From: Nitrosomonadales bacterium
GTDB taxonomy: Bacteria > Pseudomonadota > Gammaproteobacteria > Burkholderiales > Gallionellaceae
Length of the DNA stretch: 39,563 bases
Assembly (NCBI GenBank): GCA_016183575.1
Contig: JACPEI010000072.1
Span: 1-39,563 of the forward strand
Direction of reading: 5' to 3'
The position numbers were made by a program, and so were the translations under genes. Positions 7,730-15,467 of this stretch are shown here, in pieces (positions within the stretch are counted from its first letter, which is position 1; every line of letters begins with the position of its first letter). The notes beneath the pieces are model-generated. The model had not been told where the DNA came from and did not search any database. It was given only the letters and a program-made list of their open reading frames with translations.

Positions 7730-8275
7730 TTATTCCGCCACGATCCCCGTGGGTTTGCCGTCAAGGCTTATCTGGTTCTTCTCTTCCCAATATTGCCGGA
7801 TGCCTTCGGGGCCTTTTTTCTCGGCCCACTTTTCCAACTGGTCTCTTTCGGCCCTGAACTCGAAAAATGGCACGCCAAAGCCGCAGGATGTCTGCACCAG
7901 GTCGATCGACATGTCGATGATCTGGCGGGCGCCGGGGATCGCCGGGAAAAGCGTGAGCAGGCTGTCCCATTCCGCGTCGCGCGGGTGGAATATCCGGGCA
8001 TGGCCGTACAGGCGCAGGACCAGCGGGTCGCCTTCGAACGCGCAGAACATCAGGGTGATGCGGTCGTTCTCGCGCAGGTGAGCCGCCGTCTCGTTGCTGC
8101 TTCCGGTGAGATTGAGCCAGACGACCCGGTCTTCGGTGACGACGCGCAGGGTGTCCATGCCTTTCGGCGATACGTTGACCCTGCCGTCATCTGCGGCAGT
8201 GCCGACAAAGAATAGCTTCTGCCGCTGGATGAAGCCCGTCAGATCGTCCGTCAATTGCTTATATAGCTTGCCCAT
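7730..8275 (-). CDS. Pyridoxamine 5'-phosphate oxidase-like flavoprotein
   Basis: A 181-residue cytosolic protein of the PNPOx-like split-barrel fold that usually binds FMN. Visible family features are FIQRQKLFFVGTAADDGRVN at residues 14-33, VSPKGMDTLRVV, VWLNLTGSSNETAAHLREND and the strand LRLYGHARIF. Members of this subgroup (COG3576-like) have no settled substrate; they are not the true PdxH. It is single and convergent to nothing obvious, and divergent from rlmJ. The start is the ATG at 8273-8275 with GGGGAGAGAAT upstream, a plausible ribosome binding site. Confidence 0.85.
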   Translation of the reverse strand: MGKLYKQLTDDLTGFIQRQKLFFVGTAADDGRVNVSPKGMDTLRVVTEDRVVWLNLTGSSNETAAHLRENDRITLMFCAFEGDPLVLRLYGHARIFHPRDAEWDSLLTLFPAIPGARQIIDMSIDLVQTSCGFGVPFFEFRAERDQLEKWAEKKGPEGIRQYWEEKNQISLDGKPTGIVAE

Positions 8276-8400
8276 TATTCTCTCCCCGGAAATTACCCGG
8301 CAGTCAATATACCGGACATCACGACTATTTTGCCAGATGGGGCATTATCCGGGCGGGCGTGGCACAATCGCGCCTTGCACAATTTACGATTCCCGAACCC

Positions 8401-9255
8401 ATGCTGAGTTACCGCCACGCCTTTCATGCAGGCAACCACGCCGATGTGCTGAAGCACTTTATCGAGGTGCAGTTGCTGCGCTATCTGACGCAGAAAGACA
8501 AACCGTTCTGGTACATCGATACCCATGCCGGGGCGGGCTGCTATGCCCTGGATAGCGGCTATGCCACGCAGAACGCGGAATATGAAAGCGGCATCGCGCG
8601 GTTGTGGCTGCGCGACGATCTGCCCGCGCCGCTGGCGGAATATGTAGCACTGGTGCAGCGCCTCAATCCGGACGGGCAGTTGAGGTTCTATCCCGGCTCA
8701 CCGCTGGTCGCGCTGGAGCTGTTGCGCGAACAGGACCGGATGCGGCTGTTCGAGCTGCATCCGAGCGACAGCGAAATCCTGCGCGAAAACTTTGCCGGGC
8801 ATGGCGGGCAGGTGCTGATCCAGGCCGCCGACGGCTTCGGCGCGCTGAAGGCCTTGCTGCCGCCTCCGCCGCGCCGCGCGCTGGTGCTGATCGATCCGCC
8901 GTATGAGGACAAGCAGGATTACCGGCGCGTGACGGCGGCGTTGTGCGAAGGGTTGCAACGCTTCGCCAACGGGATTTATGCGGTGTGGTATCCGCAGTTG
9001 CAGCGCGCCGAGGCGCGGCAGTTGCCGGAGCAACTCAAGCAACTGCCGGTGAAGAGCTGGCTGCATGTTGCGTTCAATGTACAGACTCCGAGCGAGGACG
9101 GCTTCGGCATGCACGGCAGCGGCATGTTCATCGTCAATCCGCCGTGGACCTTGCACGGCACGTTGCAGGAGGTGATGCCGTATCTGGTCAGGATATTGGG
9201 GCAGAATGGCGAGGGCAGTTTCGTGCTGGATTTTGAAGAGAAGGCCGCCGCGTGA
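8401..9255 (+). CDS. rlmJ: 23S rRNA (adenine-2030 N6)-methyltransferase
   Basis: RlmJ methylates A2030 of 23S rRNA using SAM. The 284-residue protein starts MLSYRHAFHAGNHADVLKH, the conserved family N-terminus, so the ATG at 8401 is preferred over an upstream in-frame codon. The SAM region FWYIDTHAGAGCYAL and the catalytic motif LVLIDPPYEDKQDY (DPPY) are intact. The length is normal. Its stop codon overlaps the start of the following uracil-DNA glycosylase gene, so the two are probably cotranscribed and translationally coupled. Confidence 0.95.
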   Translation: MLSYRHAFHAGNHADVLKHFIEVQLLRYLTQKDKPFWYIDTHAGAGCYALDSGYATQNAEYESGIARLWLRDDLPAPLAEYVALVQRLNPDGQLRFYPGSPLVALELLREQDRMRLFELHPSDSEILRENFAGHGGQVLIQAADGFGALKALLPPPPRRALVLIDPPYEDKQDYRRVTAALCEGLQRFANGIYAVWYPQLQRAEARQLPEQLKQLPVKSWLHVAFNVQTPSEDGFGMHGSGMFIVNPPWTLHGTLQEVMPYLVRILGQNGEGSFVLDFEEKAAA

Positions 9256-9923
9256 AACATATGCTTACATTCAATGAAGATTGCCGCCGCTGTTCGCGCC
9301 TGGCCGGGTTTCTCGACCAGGTGCGCGACGAACATCCTGACTACCACGCCTTGCCGGTAAGCTCGTTCGGTGGGGCGGGCAGCCGCTTTTTGATCGTCGG
9401 GCTGGCTCCAGGCATGCACGGCGCAAACCGCACCGGGCGGCCGTTCAGCGGTGATTTTGCCGGAAATCTGCTGTACGGCGCATTGCACGAATACGGCTTT
9501 GCCAGCAGTCCCGAGCCGCTCGATGCGGCGGGGAATGCCAATCCGGCCCTGAGTTTGCTGGGTTGCCGCATCACCAATGCGGTGCGCTGCCTGCCGCCGC
9601 AGAACAAGCCGGAGCCGGGCGAGATCCGCGCCTGCAACGGCTATGTCGCGGAGGAGTTGGCGATGCTGCCGCAGGGTTCGGCGATATTGGCGCTCGGCAC
9701 GATCGCGCACCAGGCGGTACTGATGGCGTTGAACCTGCGCAAGAACAGCTTCGCGTTCGGGCACGGCGCGCGGCACGAGCTACCGGGCGGGCTGACGCTC
9801 TATGACAGTTACCATTGCAGCCGCTACAACACCCAAACCAAACGCCTGACTACGGCGATGTTCAAGGCGGTGATCAACGACATCGCAAAACACATTGTAG
9901 GAGCGGGCCATGCCCGCGATTGA
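9252..9923 (+). CDS. Uracil-DNA glycosylase family protein (family 5-like, UdgB)
   Basis: This enzyme would remove uracil or deaminated bases from DNA as the first step of base excision repair. Motif A is [18 protein letters not shown], close to family 5 (UDGb) rather than to Ung. Motif B appears as [11 protein letters not shown], with the His but with Cys where His-Pro-Ser is usual. Four cysteines (C14 and C17 near the N-terminus, C113 and C123 in the middle) may bind a 4Fe-4S cluster as in families 4 and 5. The start is GTG at 9252, overlapping the rlmJ stop, or ATG at 9261. The last eight residues, VGAGHARD, are encoded by a palindromic repeat and are probably not ancestral. It overlaps uvrC by 14 nt. 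Confidence 0.85.
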   Translation: MKHMLTFNEDCRRCSRLAGFLDQVRDEHPDYHALPVSSFGGAGSRFLIVGLAPGMHGANRTGRPFSGDFAGNLLYGALHEYGFASSPEPLDAAGNANPALSLLGCRITNAVRCLPPQNKPEPGEIRACNGYVAEELAMLPQGSAILALGTIAHQAVLMALNLRKNSFAFGHGARHELPGGLTLYDSYHCSRYNTQTKRLTTAMFKAVINDIAKHIVGAGHARD

Positions 9924-9948
9924 GAAGGTCGCGGGCAGGGTCCGCTCC
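9896..9948. repeat. Type D palindrome forming the end of the glycosylase gene and start of uvrC
   Basis: Arms GGAGCGGGCCATGCCCGCGA and TCGCGGGCAGGGTCCGCTCC flank a 9-nt loop. The left arm holds the TAGGAG Shine-Dalgarno and the ATG (9910-9912) of uvrC. The loop holds the TGA (9921-9923) of the upstream gene. It encodes VGAGHARD in one frame and the first 13 codons of uvrC in the other. Confidence 0.88.
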
Positions 9949-11856
9949 AAATTCGACCCAAAACCGATACTCGGCAGCCTGCCGTTGCTGCCAGGCGTGT
10001 ATCGCTTTTTCGACGCCAAGGGCGAGGTGCTGTATGTCGGCAAGGCCAGGCAACTGAAAAAACGCGTTGCATCCTACTTTCAGAAAACCAATGTCTCGCC
10101 GCGCATCCGCCTGATGGTGTCGCATATCGCGCGCATCGAAACCACCGTCACGCGCTCGGAAGCCGAGGCGCTGCTGCTCGAAAACAACCTGATAAAATCA
10201 TTAAGACCGCGCTATAACATATTGTTTCGCGATGACAAGTCTTATCCGTATATCGTGCTGACCGGGGAGGAATTTCCGCGTCTGACCTACTATCGCGGCG
10301 CGCCCAATCGCAAGCATCAACACTTCGGTCCCTACCCGAATGCGTATGCCGCCAAGGAAAGCATCCAGCTGTTGCAGAAGATTTTCCGCATCCGCACCTG
10401 CGAGGACAGCGTGTTCAGCAATCGCACGCGCCCCTGTCTGCTGCACCAAATCCACCGCTGCACCGCCCCCTGCGTGAATCTGGTTTCGGCGGAAGATTAC
10501 CAGGCCGATATTCGCAATGCGGTGCTGTTGCTGCAAGGCAAGCATCAGGAGGTCGAGCAGACCTTGCGGGCGGCGATGGAGCGCGCGGCTGAGGCGCAGC
10601 ATTATGAACAGGCCGCCGCGTTGCGCGACCAGTTGCGCGCGTTGCATACCGTGCAGCAGAAGCAGTTCGTCGAATCCACCGGCGGGGCGGCGGATGCCGA
10701 CATCATCGCGCTGGCGCAGCAGGATGATTTGGCCTGCGTGAATCTGGCGATGGTGCGCGGCGGGCGGCATCTGGGCGACAAGAGTTTCTTCCCGGAACAT
10801 GCCGAAGATCTGCCGGCGAATGAGATCGTGCAGGCGTTCATCGCGCAGCATTACCTGAATCGCAGCGTGCCGCCGTTGCTGGTGCTGGATGCCGCATGCG
10901 ATGATGAGACGCTGGCGCAGTTGCTCAGCGAACAGGCCGGACACGCGGTGAAGATCAGCCAGGCCGCGAGCGGCGAGCGCAGGCAGTGGCTGGAGATGGC
11001 GCAGCGCAACGCGAAACTGGCGTTGCAGCAGCGCATCGCGCAGCAGGGCGGGCAGAAGCTGCGGCTGGACAGGCTGCGCGAATGGCTGGATATGCCGGAC
11101 TTGCAGCGTATCGAGTGTTTCGACATCAGCCATACGATGGGTGAGGCGGCACAGGCTTCCTGCGTGGTGTATGAGAATCTCGACATGCGCACCAGCCAAT
11201 ACCGCCGCTACAACATCACCGGCATCACGCCCGGCGACGACTATGCGGCGATGCGCCAGGCGTTGACGCGGCGCTACCAGAAGCTTGCCGAAGCCTGTCC
11301 TGATGAAACTACTAGCCATTCGACTAGGCTATCAAAAGACAATAGCCAAGTCGCTGGTTATGAGTCACATCGAAGGGATGGGCCGAAGGAGGAGGGCACC
11401 AAACAAGAATTGATACGCCCCGATCTGATCTTGATCGACGGCGGCTTGGGGCAATTGCATATCGCAATGGAAGTGATGCAGGAACTGGGTTTGAACGATT
11501 TGGCCCTGGTCGGGGTCGCCAAGGGCGAGGAACGCAAGGCAGGCCTGGAACAACTGGTTTTTCCCGACGGCACGGCAAAGCAGTTGCGCAGCGATGATCC
11601 GGCATTGCATCTGATCCAGCAGATACGCGATGAGGCGCATCGTTTCGCCATCACCGGGCACCGCGCCAGACGCGGCAAGGCGCGCACCGCCTCCAGCCTG
11701 GAGGAAATCAGCGGGGTAGGGGACAAGCGGCGGCGCAGTCTGCTGACCCACTTCGGCGGGCTGCGCGAAGTGGCGCAAGCCAGTGTCGAACAACTCAGTC
11801 AGGTGGAAGGAATTAGCAAAGCGCTTGCTGAAAAGATTTACCAGCAACTCCATTAA
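9910..11856 (+). CDS. uvrC: Excinuclease ABC subunit C, with two repeat-derived segments
   Basis: UvrC makes the two incisions in UvrABC nucleotide excision repair. Modules of the 648-residue protein in order: GIY-YIG nuclease ([20 protein letters not shown], residues about 28-47), Cys cluster near residue 170, UVR motif ([13 protein letters not shown]), RNase H-like second nuclease ([14 protein letters not shown] and DLILIDGG), and a C-terminal tandem helix-hairpin-helix ([29 protein letters not shown]). The first ~13 residues come from a palindromic repeat that also brings the ATG and Shine-Dalgarno; family homology begins at KFDPKP. Between the RRYQK helix and DLILIDGG there are about 49 residues where roughly 11 are usual. 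This surplus includes a type B repeat encoding TTSHST...QVAGY. The nuclease motifs themselves are intact, so the gene is probably functional. Confidence 0.95.
   Translation: MPAIEKVAGRVRSKFDPKPILGSLPLLPGVYRFFDAKGEVLYVGKARQLKKRVASYFQKTNVSPRIRLMVSHIARIETTVTRSEAEALLLENNLIKSLRPRYNILFRDDKSYPYIVLTGEEFPRLTYYRGAPNRKHQHFGPYPNAYAAKESIQLLQKIFRIRTCEDSVFSNRTRPCLLHQIHRCTAPCVNLVSAEDYQADIRNAVLLLQGKHQEVEQTLRAAMERAAEAQHYEQAAALRDQLRALHTVQQKQFVESTGGAADADIIALAQQDDLACVNLAMVRGGRHLGDKSFFPEHAEDLPANEIVQAFIAQHYLNRSVPPLLVLDAACDDETLAQLLSEQAGHAVKISQAASGERRQWLEMAQRNAKLALQQRIAQQGGQKLRLDRLREWLDMPDLQRIECFDISHTMGEAAQASCVVYENLDMRTSQYRRYNITGITPGDDYAAMRQALTRRYQKLAEACPDETTSHSTRLSKDNSQVAGYESHRRDGPKEEGTKQELIRPDLILIDGGLGQLHIAMEVMQELGLNDLALVGVAKGEERKAGLEQLVFPDGTAKQLRSDDPALHLIQQIRDEAHRFAITGHRARRGKARTASSLEEISGVGDKRRRSLLTHFGGLREVAQASVEQLSQVEGISKALAEKIYQQLH
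11301..11361 (+). repeat. Type B hairpin repeat inserted in frame in uvrC
   Basis: A 61-bp unit begins TGATGAAACTACTAGCCATT and ends CAAGTCGCTGGTTAT. It folds as CGACT-A-GGCTAT, a 9-nt loop, then ATAGCC-A-AGTCG. It encodes [20 protein letters not shown], roughly residues 464-484 of UvrC, in the same frame as the copy in the dehydratase gene. Confidence 0.88.
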
Positions 11857-11943
11857 AAAATAAGGCAAGATTTCTCGGAGCTAAGCCTGGTTCGCGCGCG
11901 GCTCCGGGTGTGAAGCGGATTTTCATCTCGGGTGCACTCAGTA

Positions 11944-11973
11944 TTGATGGACTGGTATTCATGGCGATACGAT
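11944..11973 (+). promoter_or_regulatory. Candidate promoter for the chorismatase operon
   Basis: TTGATG (11944-11949) and TACGAT (11968-11973) have an 18-bp spacer. An overlapping alternative -10, TACAAT, follows immediately. It lies about 40 bp before a short leader reading frame. Confidence 0.4.
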
Positions 11974-12012
11974 ACAATTCGGGGAGATGAATAACAAGCC
12001 AGAGGTTAAGCC

Positions 12013-12123
12013 ATGAATACTCTCCCTGCAGCGTCCGGCGCACGGGTTTCGGGCTGCGCCGTACGGGTCATCGGTTGCGCAAACCCAACTTCCGGGTTGT
12101 GGATCAAACCGGCGCAGCGGTGA
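12013..12123 (+). CDS. Possible 36-residue leader peptide upstream of the chorismatase
   Basis: ATG at 12013 is preceded by AGAGG at a good distance, and the TGA at 12121-12123 lies 4 nt before the chorismatase ATG, so reinitiation could couple the two. The peptide (MNTLPAASGARVSGCAVRVI then GCANPTSGLWIKPAQR) resembles nothing I know. The DNA contains inverted repeats: AACCC/GGGTT within it, and GCTGCGCC pairing with GGCGCAGC near its two ends. No run of regulatory codons or U-tract is seen, so an attenuator is not shown. Confidence 0.3.
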   Translation: MNTLPAASGARVSGCAVRVIGCANPTSGLWIKPAQR

Positions 12124-12127
12124 GCCG

Positions 12128-13198
12128 ATGCGCGACACAGCACCAAACCCGCATGGCGCAAACCTGTCCATGTCAGCGTTTTTGAAACAACCGGCACAGT
12201 GGAAAAACAGCGTGCTCGGCGCGATCTGTTTTTCTGCGGATGCTGTCGAAAGCCGGATGCAAGCTGACATGGAGGTTCCCTGCATGTGCGTGCCCATGCA
12301 GAGACTGGATGCCGGCGAATCCATCTGTGAAGTCTGGCATGGCAGCGGGCCGCTGACGCAGGGGCGGTGCGGCGATATCCATTACCGCCATGACGATGAA
12401 GTGTTGTTTGGCGTGATTGCGCTGTCTGAAACCCTGTTTGAAGCCGGTGCTGGCAAAACGCCGCTGCAGCAGACCGCCGAGTCGGTCTATCGCCAGGTGT
12501 TTGCGCTGCTCGACACGCTGCATTACCCGTATCTGTTCCGCTTCTGGAATTACATCGCCGACATCAACGCCCACAGCTTCGGGCTGGAGCGCTATCGCCA
12601 GTTCAACCTGGGGCGGCAGGACGCTTTCCTGGCTCACGGGCGCGATGTGGTGGGGAATGTCCCCGCCGCGTGTGCGCTAGGTTTTGGACAAATGGGTTTA
12701 GCTCGGGGGCCGTTGACCATTGCCTTTCTGGCCGGACGCGTGGCGCCGCTGAACATTGAAAACCCGCGCCAGATCAGTGCCTACCAATATCCGCAGCAAT
12801 ATGGCCCGCGCAGCCCGACGTTTTCGCGTGCCAGTCTGGTGCGGCTGGGGCAAGATGAAGTGTTGTTCGTGTCCGGCACCGCCAGTATTGTCGGCCACGC
12901 AACCCTGCACCCCGCCGATGTCGTGGCACAAACCCGCGAAACCATGGCCAATATCGAGGCGGTGCTGGACGAGGCAAATTACCTGGCAAGCAAGCCCGGG
13001 TTCGATCTGGCCAGCCTGCACTACAAGGTCTATGTGCGCCACCCTGCCGATCTGGCGCAGATTCGCGCCGAACTTGAACGCATAGTGGGTATCGCACCCA
13101 ACGCGGTCTATCTGCAGGCTGAGGTGTGCCGCCAGGATTTGCTGCTGGAGATCGAGGCCACTGCCGCGCATCCGTTGCTGTCAGGCCAGCGGGGCTGA
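12128..13198 (+). CDS. Chorismatase (FkbO/Hyg5/XanB2-like)
   Basis: Chorismatases hydrolyse chorismate. XanB2-type enzymes give 3- and 4-hydroxybenzoate, the first being the starter unit of xanthomonadin-type aryl polyenes. This 356-residue protein (342 if the ATG at 12170 is used) has family stretches YLFRFWNYIADINAHSFGLE with RYRQFNLGR, then ISAYQYPQQYGPRSPTFSRA and LFVSGTASIVGHAT. The C-terminal YVRHPADLAQIRAEL region has the RidA-like fold, with a Glu in LQAEVCRQDLLLEIE. It heads a three-gene plus-strand operon, 2 bp before the acyltransferase. The product (3- versus 4-hydroxybenzoate or the dihydrodiol) cannot be told from the sequence. Confidence 0.88.
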   Translation: MRDTAPNPHGANLSMSAFLKQPAQWKNSVLGAICFSADAVESRMQADMEVPCMCVPMQRLDAGESICEVWHGSGPLTQGRCGDIHYRHDDEVLFGVIALSETLFEAGAGKTPLQQTAESVYRQVFALLDTLHYPYLFRFWNYIADINAHSFGLERYRQFNLGRQDAFLAHGRDVVGNVPAACALGFGQMGLARGPLTIAFLAGRVAPLNIENPRQISAYQYPQQYGPRSPTFSRASLVRLGQDEVLFVSGTASIVGHATLHPADVVAQTRETMANIEAVLDEANYLASKPGFDLASLHYKVYVRHPADLAQIRAELERIVGIAPNAVYLQAEVCRQDLLLEIEATAAHPLLSGQRG

Positions 13199-13200
13199 CC

Positions 13201-13989
13201 ATGCGTATCTTGCTGAATGGCTATGATTACCTGGTGCTGTATCTCGGCCTGGCCTGGCTGGGGATACTGTGCCTGGCATGGACGCCGGTTGCGCTGGTTA
13301 TTTACCCGCTGCTGTCCGAGCGCCGGGGGCGGGCGCTGGGGCGTTACGTCACGATGATGGCGTTTCGCTTTTACCTTGCCAGCATTGGCCTGTCGCGCCG
13401 CTGCAGCTTTGACCTGGAGGCGCTGGATGTCCTGCGCGATGAACCGTCGCTGATCATCGCGCCCAATCATCCCTGCCTGCTGGATGCGGTGATGGTGATT
13501 TCACGCTTGCCGAATGTCGCCTGCGTGCTTAAAGCCGATCTGATGAACAATATTTTTCTCGGAGCGGGTGCCCGGCTGGCGCGCTACATCCGCAACGAAC
13601 CGGTGCGGCGCATGGTGCAGCAGGCAATACAGGATTTTGCCAGCGGCAGCCATCTGTTGCTGTTCCCGGAAGGCACCCGCACCACTTCTTGTCCGGTCAA
13701 TCCGCTCAAGGGCAGCATCGGCCTGATCGCGCATCATGCACAGGTGCCGGTGCAGACGGTCCTGATAGAAACCGATTCGGCGTATCTGAGCAAAGGCTGG
13801 CCGCTGTTCCGCAAACCGCCGATGCCGATCCATTACCGGGTGCGCCTGGGACGGCGCTTTGATCCGCCGCAGCATACCCAGCATTTCATGGCTGAGCTGG
13901 AACATTACTTTGCGCATGAGTTGGTTCAAGGCTCGGCATTTTACCCGGCCAACTCCCTGCCCGCGCAGGCCGACCGTACCCTGCCATGA
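13201..13989 (+). CDS. 1-acyl-glycerol-3-phosphate acyltransferase-like protein (PlsC family)
   Basis: A 262-residue membrane-associated acyltransferase. Motif I is NHPCLLDA (the NHx4D block, here ending LLDA) and motif III is LLLFPEGTRTT. A hydrophobic N-terminal segment (residues about 10-45) should anchor it to the inner membrane. The ATG at 13201 lies 2 bp after the chorismatase stop; the open frame extends upstream into that gene but the conserved part begins here. Homologues (ApeD type) occur in aryl-polyene loci, where one acyltransferase is thought to help attach the polyene to a glycerolipid. The stop overlaps the next start as ATGA. Confidence 0.88.
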   Translation: MRILLNGYDYLVLYLGLAWLGILCLAWTPVALVIYPLLSERRGRALGRYVTMMAFRFYLASIGLSRRCSFDLEALDVLRDEPSLIIAPNHPCLLDAVMVISRLPNVACVLKADLMNNIFLGAGARLARYIRNEPVRRMVQQAIQDFASGSHLLLFPEGTRTTSCPVNPLKGSIGLIAHHAQVPVQTVLIETDSAYLSKGWPLFRKPPMPIHYRVRLGRRFDPPQHTQHFMAELEHYFAHELVQGSAFYPANSLPAQADRTLP

Positions 13990-14765
13990 CGACTGCCCCT
14001 GTCATTACGACGCCATCGACCACGCATCTGGTCCTCATTCCCAGCTATAACCCCGGCGCCAGAGTCTATGAAACCGTGCGCGCGGCACGACTATACTGGA
14101 CCCCGGTGTGGGTGGTGGTGGATGGCAGCAGCGACGGCAGCGCCGAAGGCTTGCTGGCGATGGCCGCAGAGGATGCCGGCCTGCGCGTGATGATCCTGCC
14201 GCGCAACCAGGGCAAGGGTGCGGCGGTGCTGCATGGCCTGGAACAGGCGGCGGCGGCGGGATTCAGCCATGTGCTAACCATGGATTCGGACGGCCAGCAT
14301 CCCTCCGAGCTGATCCCCGCATTCATGGCGGAATCCGCGCGTCAGCCGGCGGCGATGATATTGGGCGTGCCGGTATTCGATGCCAGTGCGCCGGGCCTGC
14401 GCGTGCAAGGGCGGCGCGTCTCCAACTGGTGGGCCAACCTGGAAACGCTGTGGGCTGGCATCGGCGACTCGCTGTTCGGTTTCCGCGTGTATCCGGTTGA
14501 ACCGTTGCGGCAGGTGATGCGCACCCAGATGTGGATGCGCCACTTCGACTTCGATCCCGAAGCCGTGGTGCGCCTGTGCTGGCGCGGAATCAGGCCGGTC
14601 AATCTGCCCGCCCCGGTGCGCTACTACCGCGCGGAGGAGGGCGGCGTGTCGCATTTCCGCTACCTGCGCGACAACTTGTTGTTGACCTGGATGCACACGC
14701 GCCTGTTTGTCGGATTTGTGCTGCGCCTGCCCGTTTTGCTGGCAAGACGTGCGCGGGGACGATAA
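13986..14765 (+). CDS. Family 2 glycosyltransferase
   Basis: A 259-residue GT2-type nucleotide-sugar transferase. VLIPSYNPG opens the fold, VVVDGSSDGS is the nucleotide-binding DGSxDGS block, and HVLTMDSDGQH carries the DxD metal site. A C-terminal hydrophobic stretch (LFVGFVLRLPVLLA) may touch the membrane. The ATG overlaps the acyltransferase stop by 4 nt. In aryl-polyene loci a GT2 domain is often fused to an acyltransferase (ApeJ); here the two activities appear as separate genes, this one and the LpxL-like gene at 30940. The likely role is glycosylating the pigment or its lipid anchor, an inference from context. Confidence 0.88.
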   Translation: MTTAPVITTPSTTHLVLIPSYNPGARVYETVRAARLYWTPVWVVVDGSSDGSAEGLLAMAAEDAGLRVMILPRNQGKGAAVLHGLEQAAAAGFSHVLTMDSDGQHPSELIPAFMAESARQPAAMILGVPVFDASAPGLRVQGRRVSNWWANLETLWAGIGDSLFGFRVYPVEPLRQVMRTQMWMRHFDFDPEAVVRLCWRGIRPVNLPAPVRYYRAEEGGVSHFRYLRDNLLLTWMHTRLFVGFVLRLPVLLARRARGR

Positions 14766-14769
14766 ATGA

Positions 14770-14885
14770 TTACTCAGGCTGGCTGGCCTTGACCGCTTGA
14801 TATTCTGAAAAGATGCCGACTTCCAGATGGCGTTTAACCTGGGTCAGCCCCGCGGCACTCAGCGTGGCCAGGACTCGTTCGGGGG
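14770..14885 (-). pseudogene. C-terminal remnant of a class I methyltransferase
   Basis: Reverse-strand reading gives P-E-RVLATLSAAGLTQVKRH followed by LEVGIFSEYQAVKASQPE and a TAA at 14770-14772. The pattern of a helix, V.RH, then GIFSEY and a short tail is typical of the last ~35 residues of UbiE/ApeB-like methyltransferases. No SAM-binding region precedes it; instead its 5' edge runs into the 3' end of the dehydratase gene in another frame. This looks like the scar of a deletion. Confidence 0.65.
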
Positions 14886-15467
14886 TAGCGCGTCGGCATC
14901 GAGCACGACTGCGGCGCGGCCCTCCAGCAGCAGTTGTCCCGCCGCGCTGACGCTGAACTGATAGAGGATATTGTTTTCGCCGCGCGTGATGCAGGTGGCT
15001 TCCACTCGCAGATCGGCGGCGATGCCGTCCAGCCGCGGCACATGCAGCTGTGTGCCGCGCACGCTGACCAGATAACCGACCCGTGCACGGGCACTGTCCG
15101 GCGGCGCCAGCAGGACGCCGTGCACGGCCATGGCCTGCGCCGCATATTCGATACCGCAGGCGGCGCCCAGCCGGCCGTTAGCGCGCAGCGGGTTGTCGGC
15201 GGCGCGATGGCTACTCGCGCGGCACTGGATGCGCTGCTGATCCCATGCCTCAACCTGATCCAGCAGGCACATGCTGCCCTGATGCGGGATATGCCGGGCA
15301 ATCCAGGCGCGGTCCAGCTTGACGTGAAACTCGCGCAGCGAGACTGCGTCCCTCTCGCCCGCTTGCGGGAGATAACCAGCGACTTGCCCGCTTGCGGGCT
15401 TAGTCGAATGGCTAGTCGTTCCATCAGAGTTAGGAGAGAGGGGAATGGGTCTGGTTTGATTTAGCAT
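14859..15467 (-). CDS. 3-hydroxyacyl-ACP dehydratase-like protein (ApeP type) with repeat-derived N-terminus
   Basis: A hot-dog fold dehydratase expected to dehydrate the 3-hydroxyacyl-ACP intermediate of polyene synthesis. The domain begins at about residue 51 (LDRAWIARHIPHQGSMCLLD); GRLGAACGIEYAAQAMAVHG contains the conserved Glu, as in ApeP. Residues about 8-42 are encoded by a type A repeat with a type B repeat nested in it (LSPNS, then TTSHSTK, then QVAGYLPQAGE), so the protein is 202 residues instead of about 150. The last 12 or so residues (ADALPPNESWPR) are also foreign, because the natural stop was lost at a junction with a methyltransferase remnant. The ATG overlaps the preceding ketosynthase-like gene by 7 nt. 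Confidence 0.8.
   Translation of the reverse strand: MLNQTRPIPLSPNSDGTTSHSTKPASGQVAGYLPQAGERDAVSLREFHVKLDRAWIARHIPHQGSMCLLDQVEAWDQQRIQCRASSHRAADNPLRANGRLGAACGIEYAAQAMAVHGVLLAPPDSARARVGYLVSVRGTQLHVPRLDGIAADLRVEATCITRGENNILYQFSVSAAGQLLLEGRAAVVLDADALPPNESWPR
15350..15446. repeat. Type B repeat nested in a type A repeat, inside the dehydratase gene
   Basis: Type B occupies 15372-15425. On the gene strand it starts TGATGGAACGACTAGCCATT and ends CAAGTCGCTGGTTAT, with a GCCCGC-AA-GCGGGC hairpin tip. On either side lie the two halves of a type A unit: CCCCTCTCTCCTAACTC (15426-15446 side) and CTCCCGCAAGCGGGCGAG (15350-15371 side). Joined together they match the type A copies elsewhere in the window. 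The whole block is open in the dehydratase frame. Confidence 0.85.

Noticed and set aside
10201-11319. Long minus-strand open frame of 372 codons opposite uvrC
   Set aside because: It is antisense to a well-supported gene, has no family motifs and is explained by GC-rich codon usage on the other strand.
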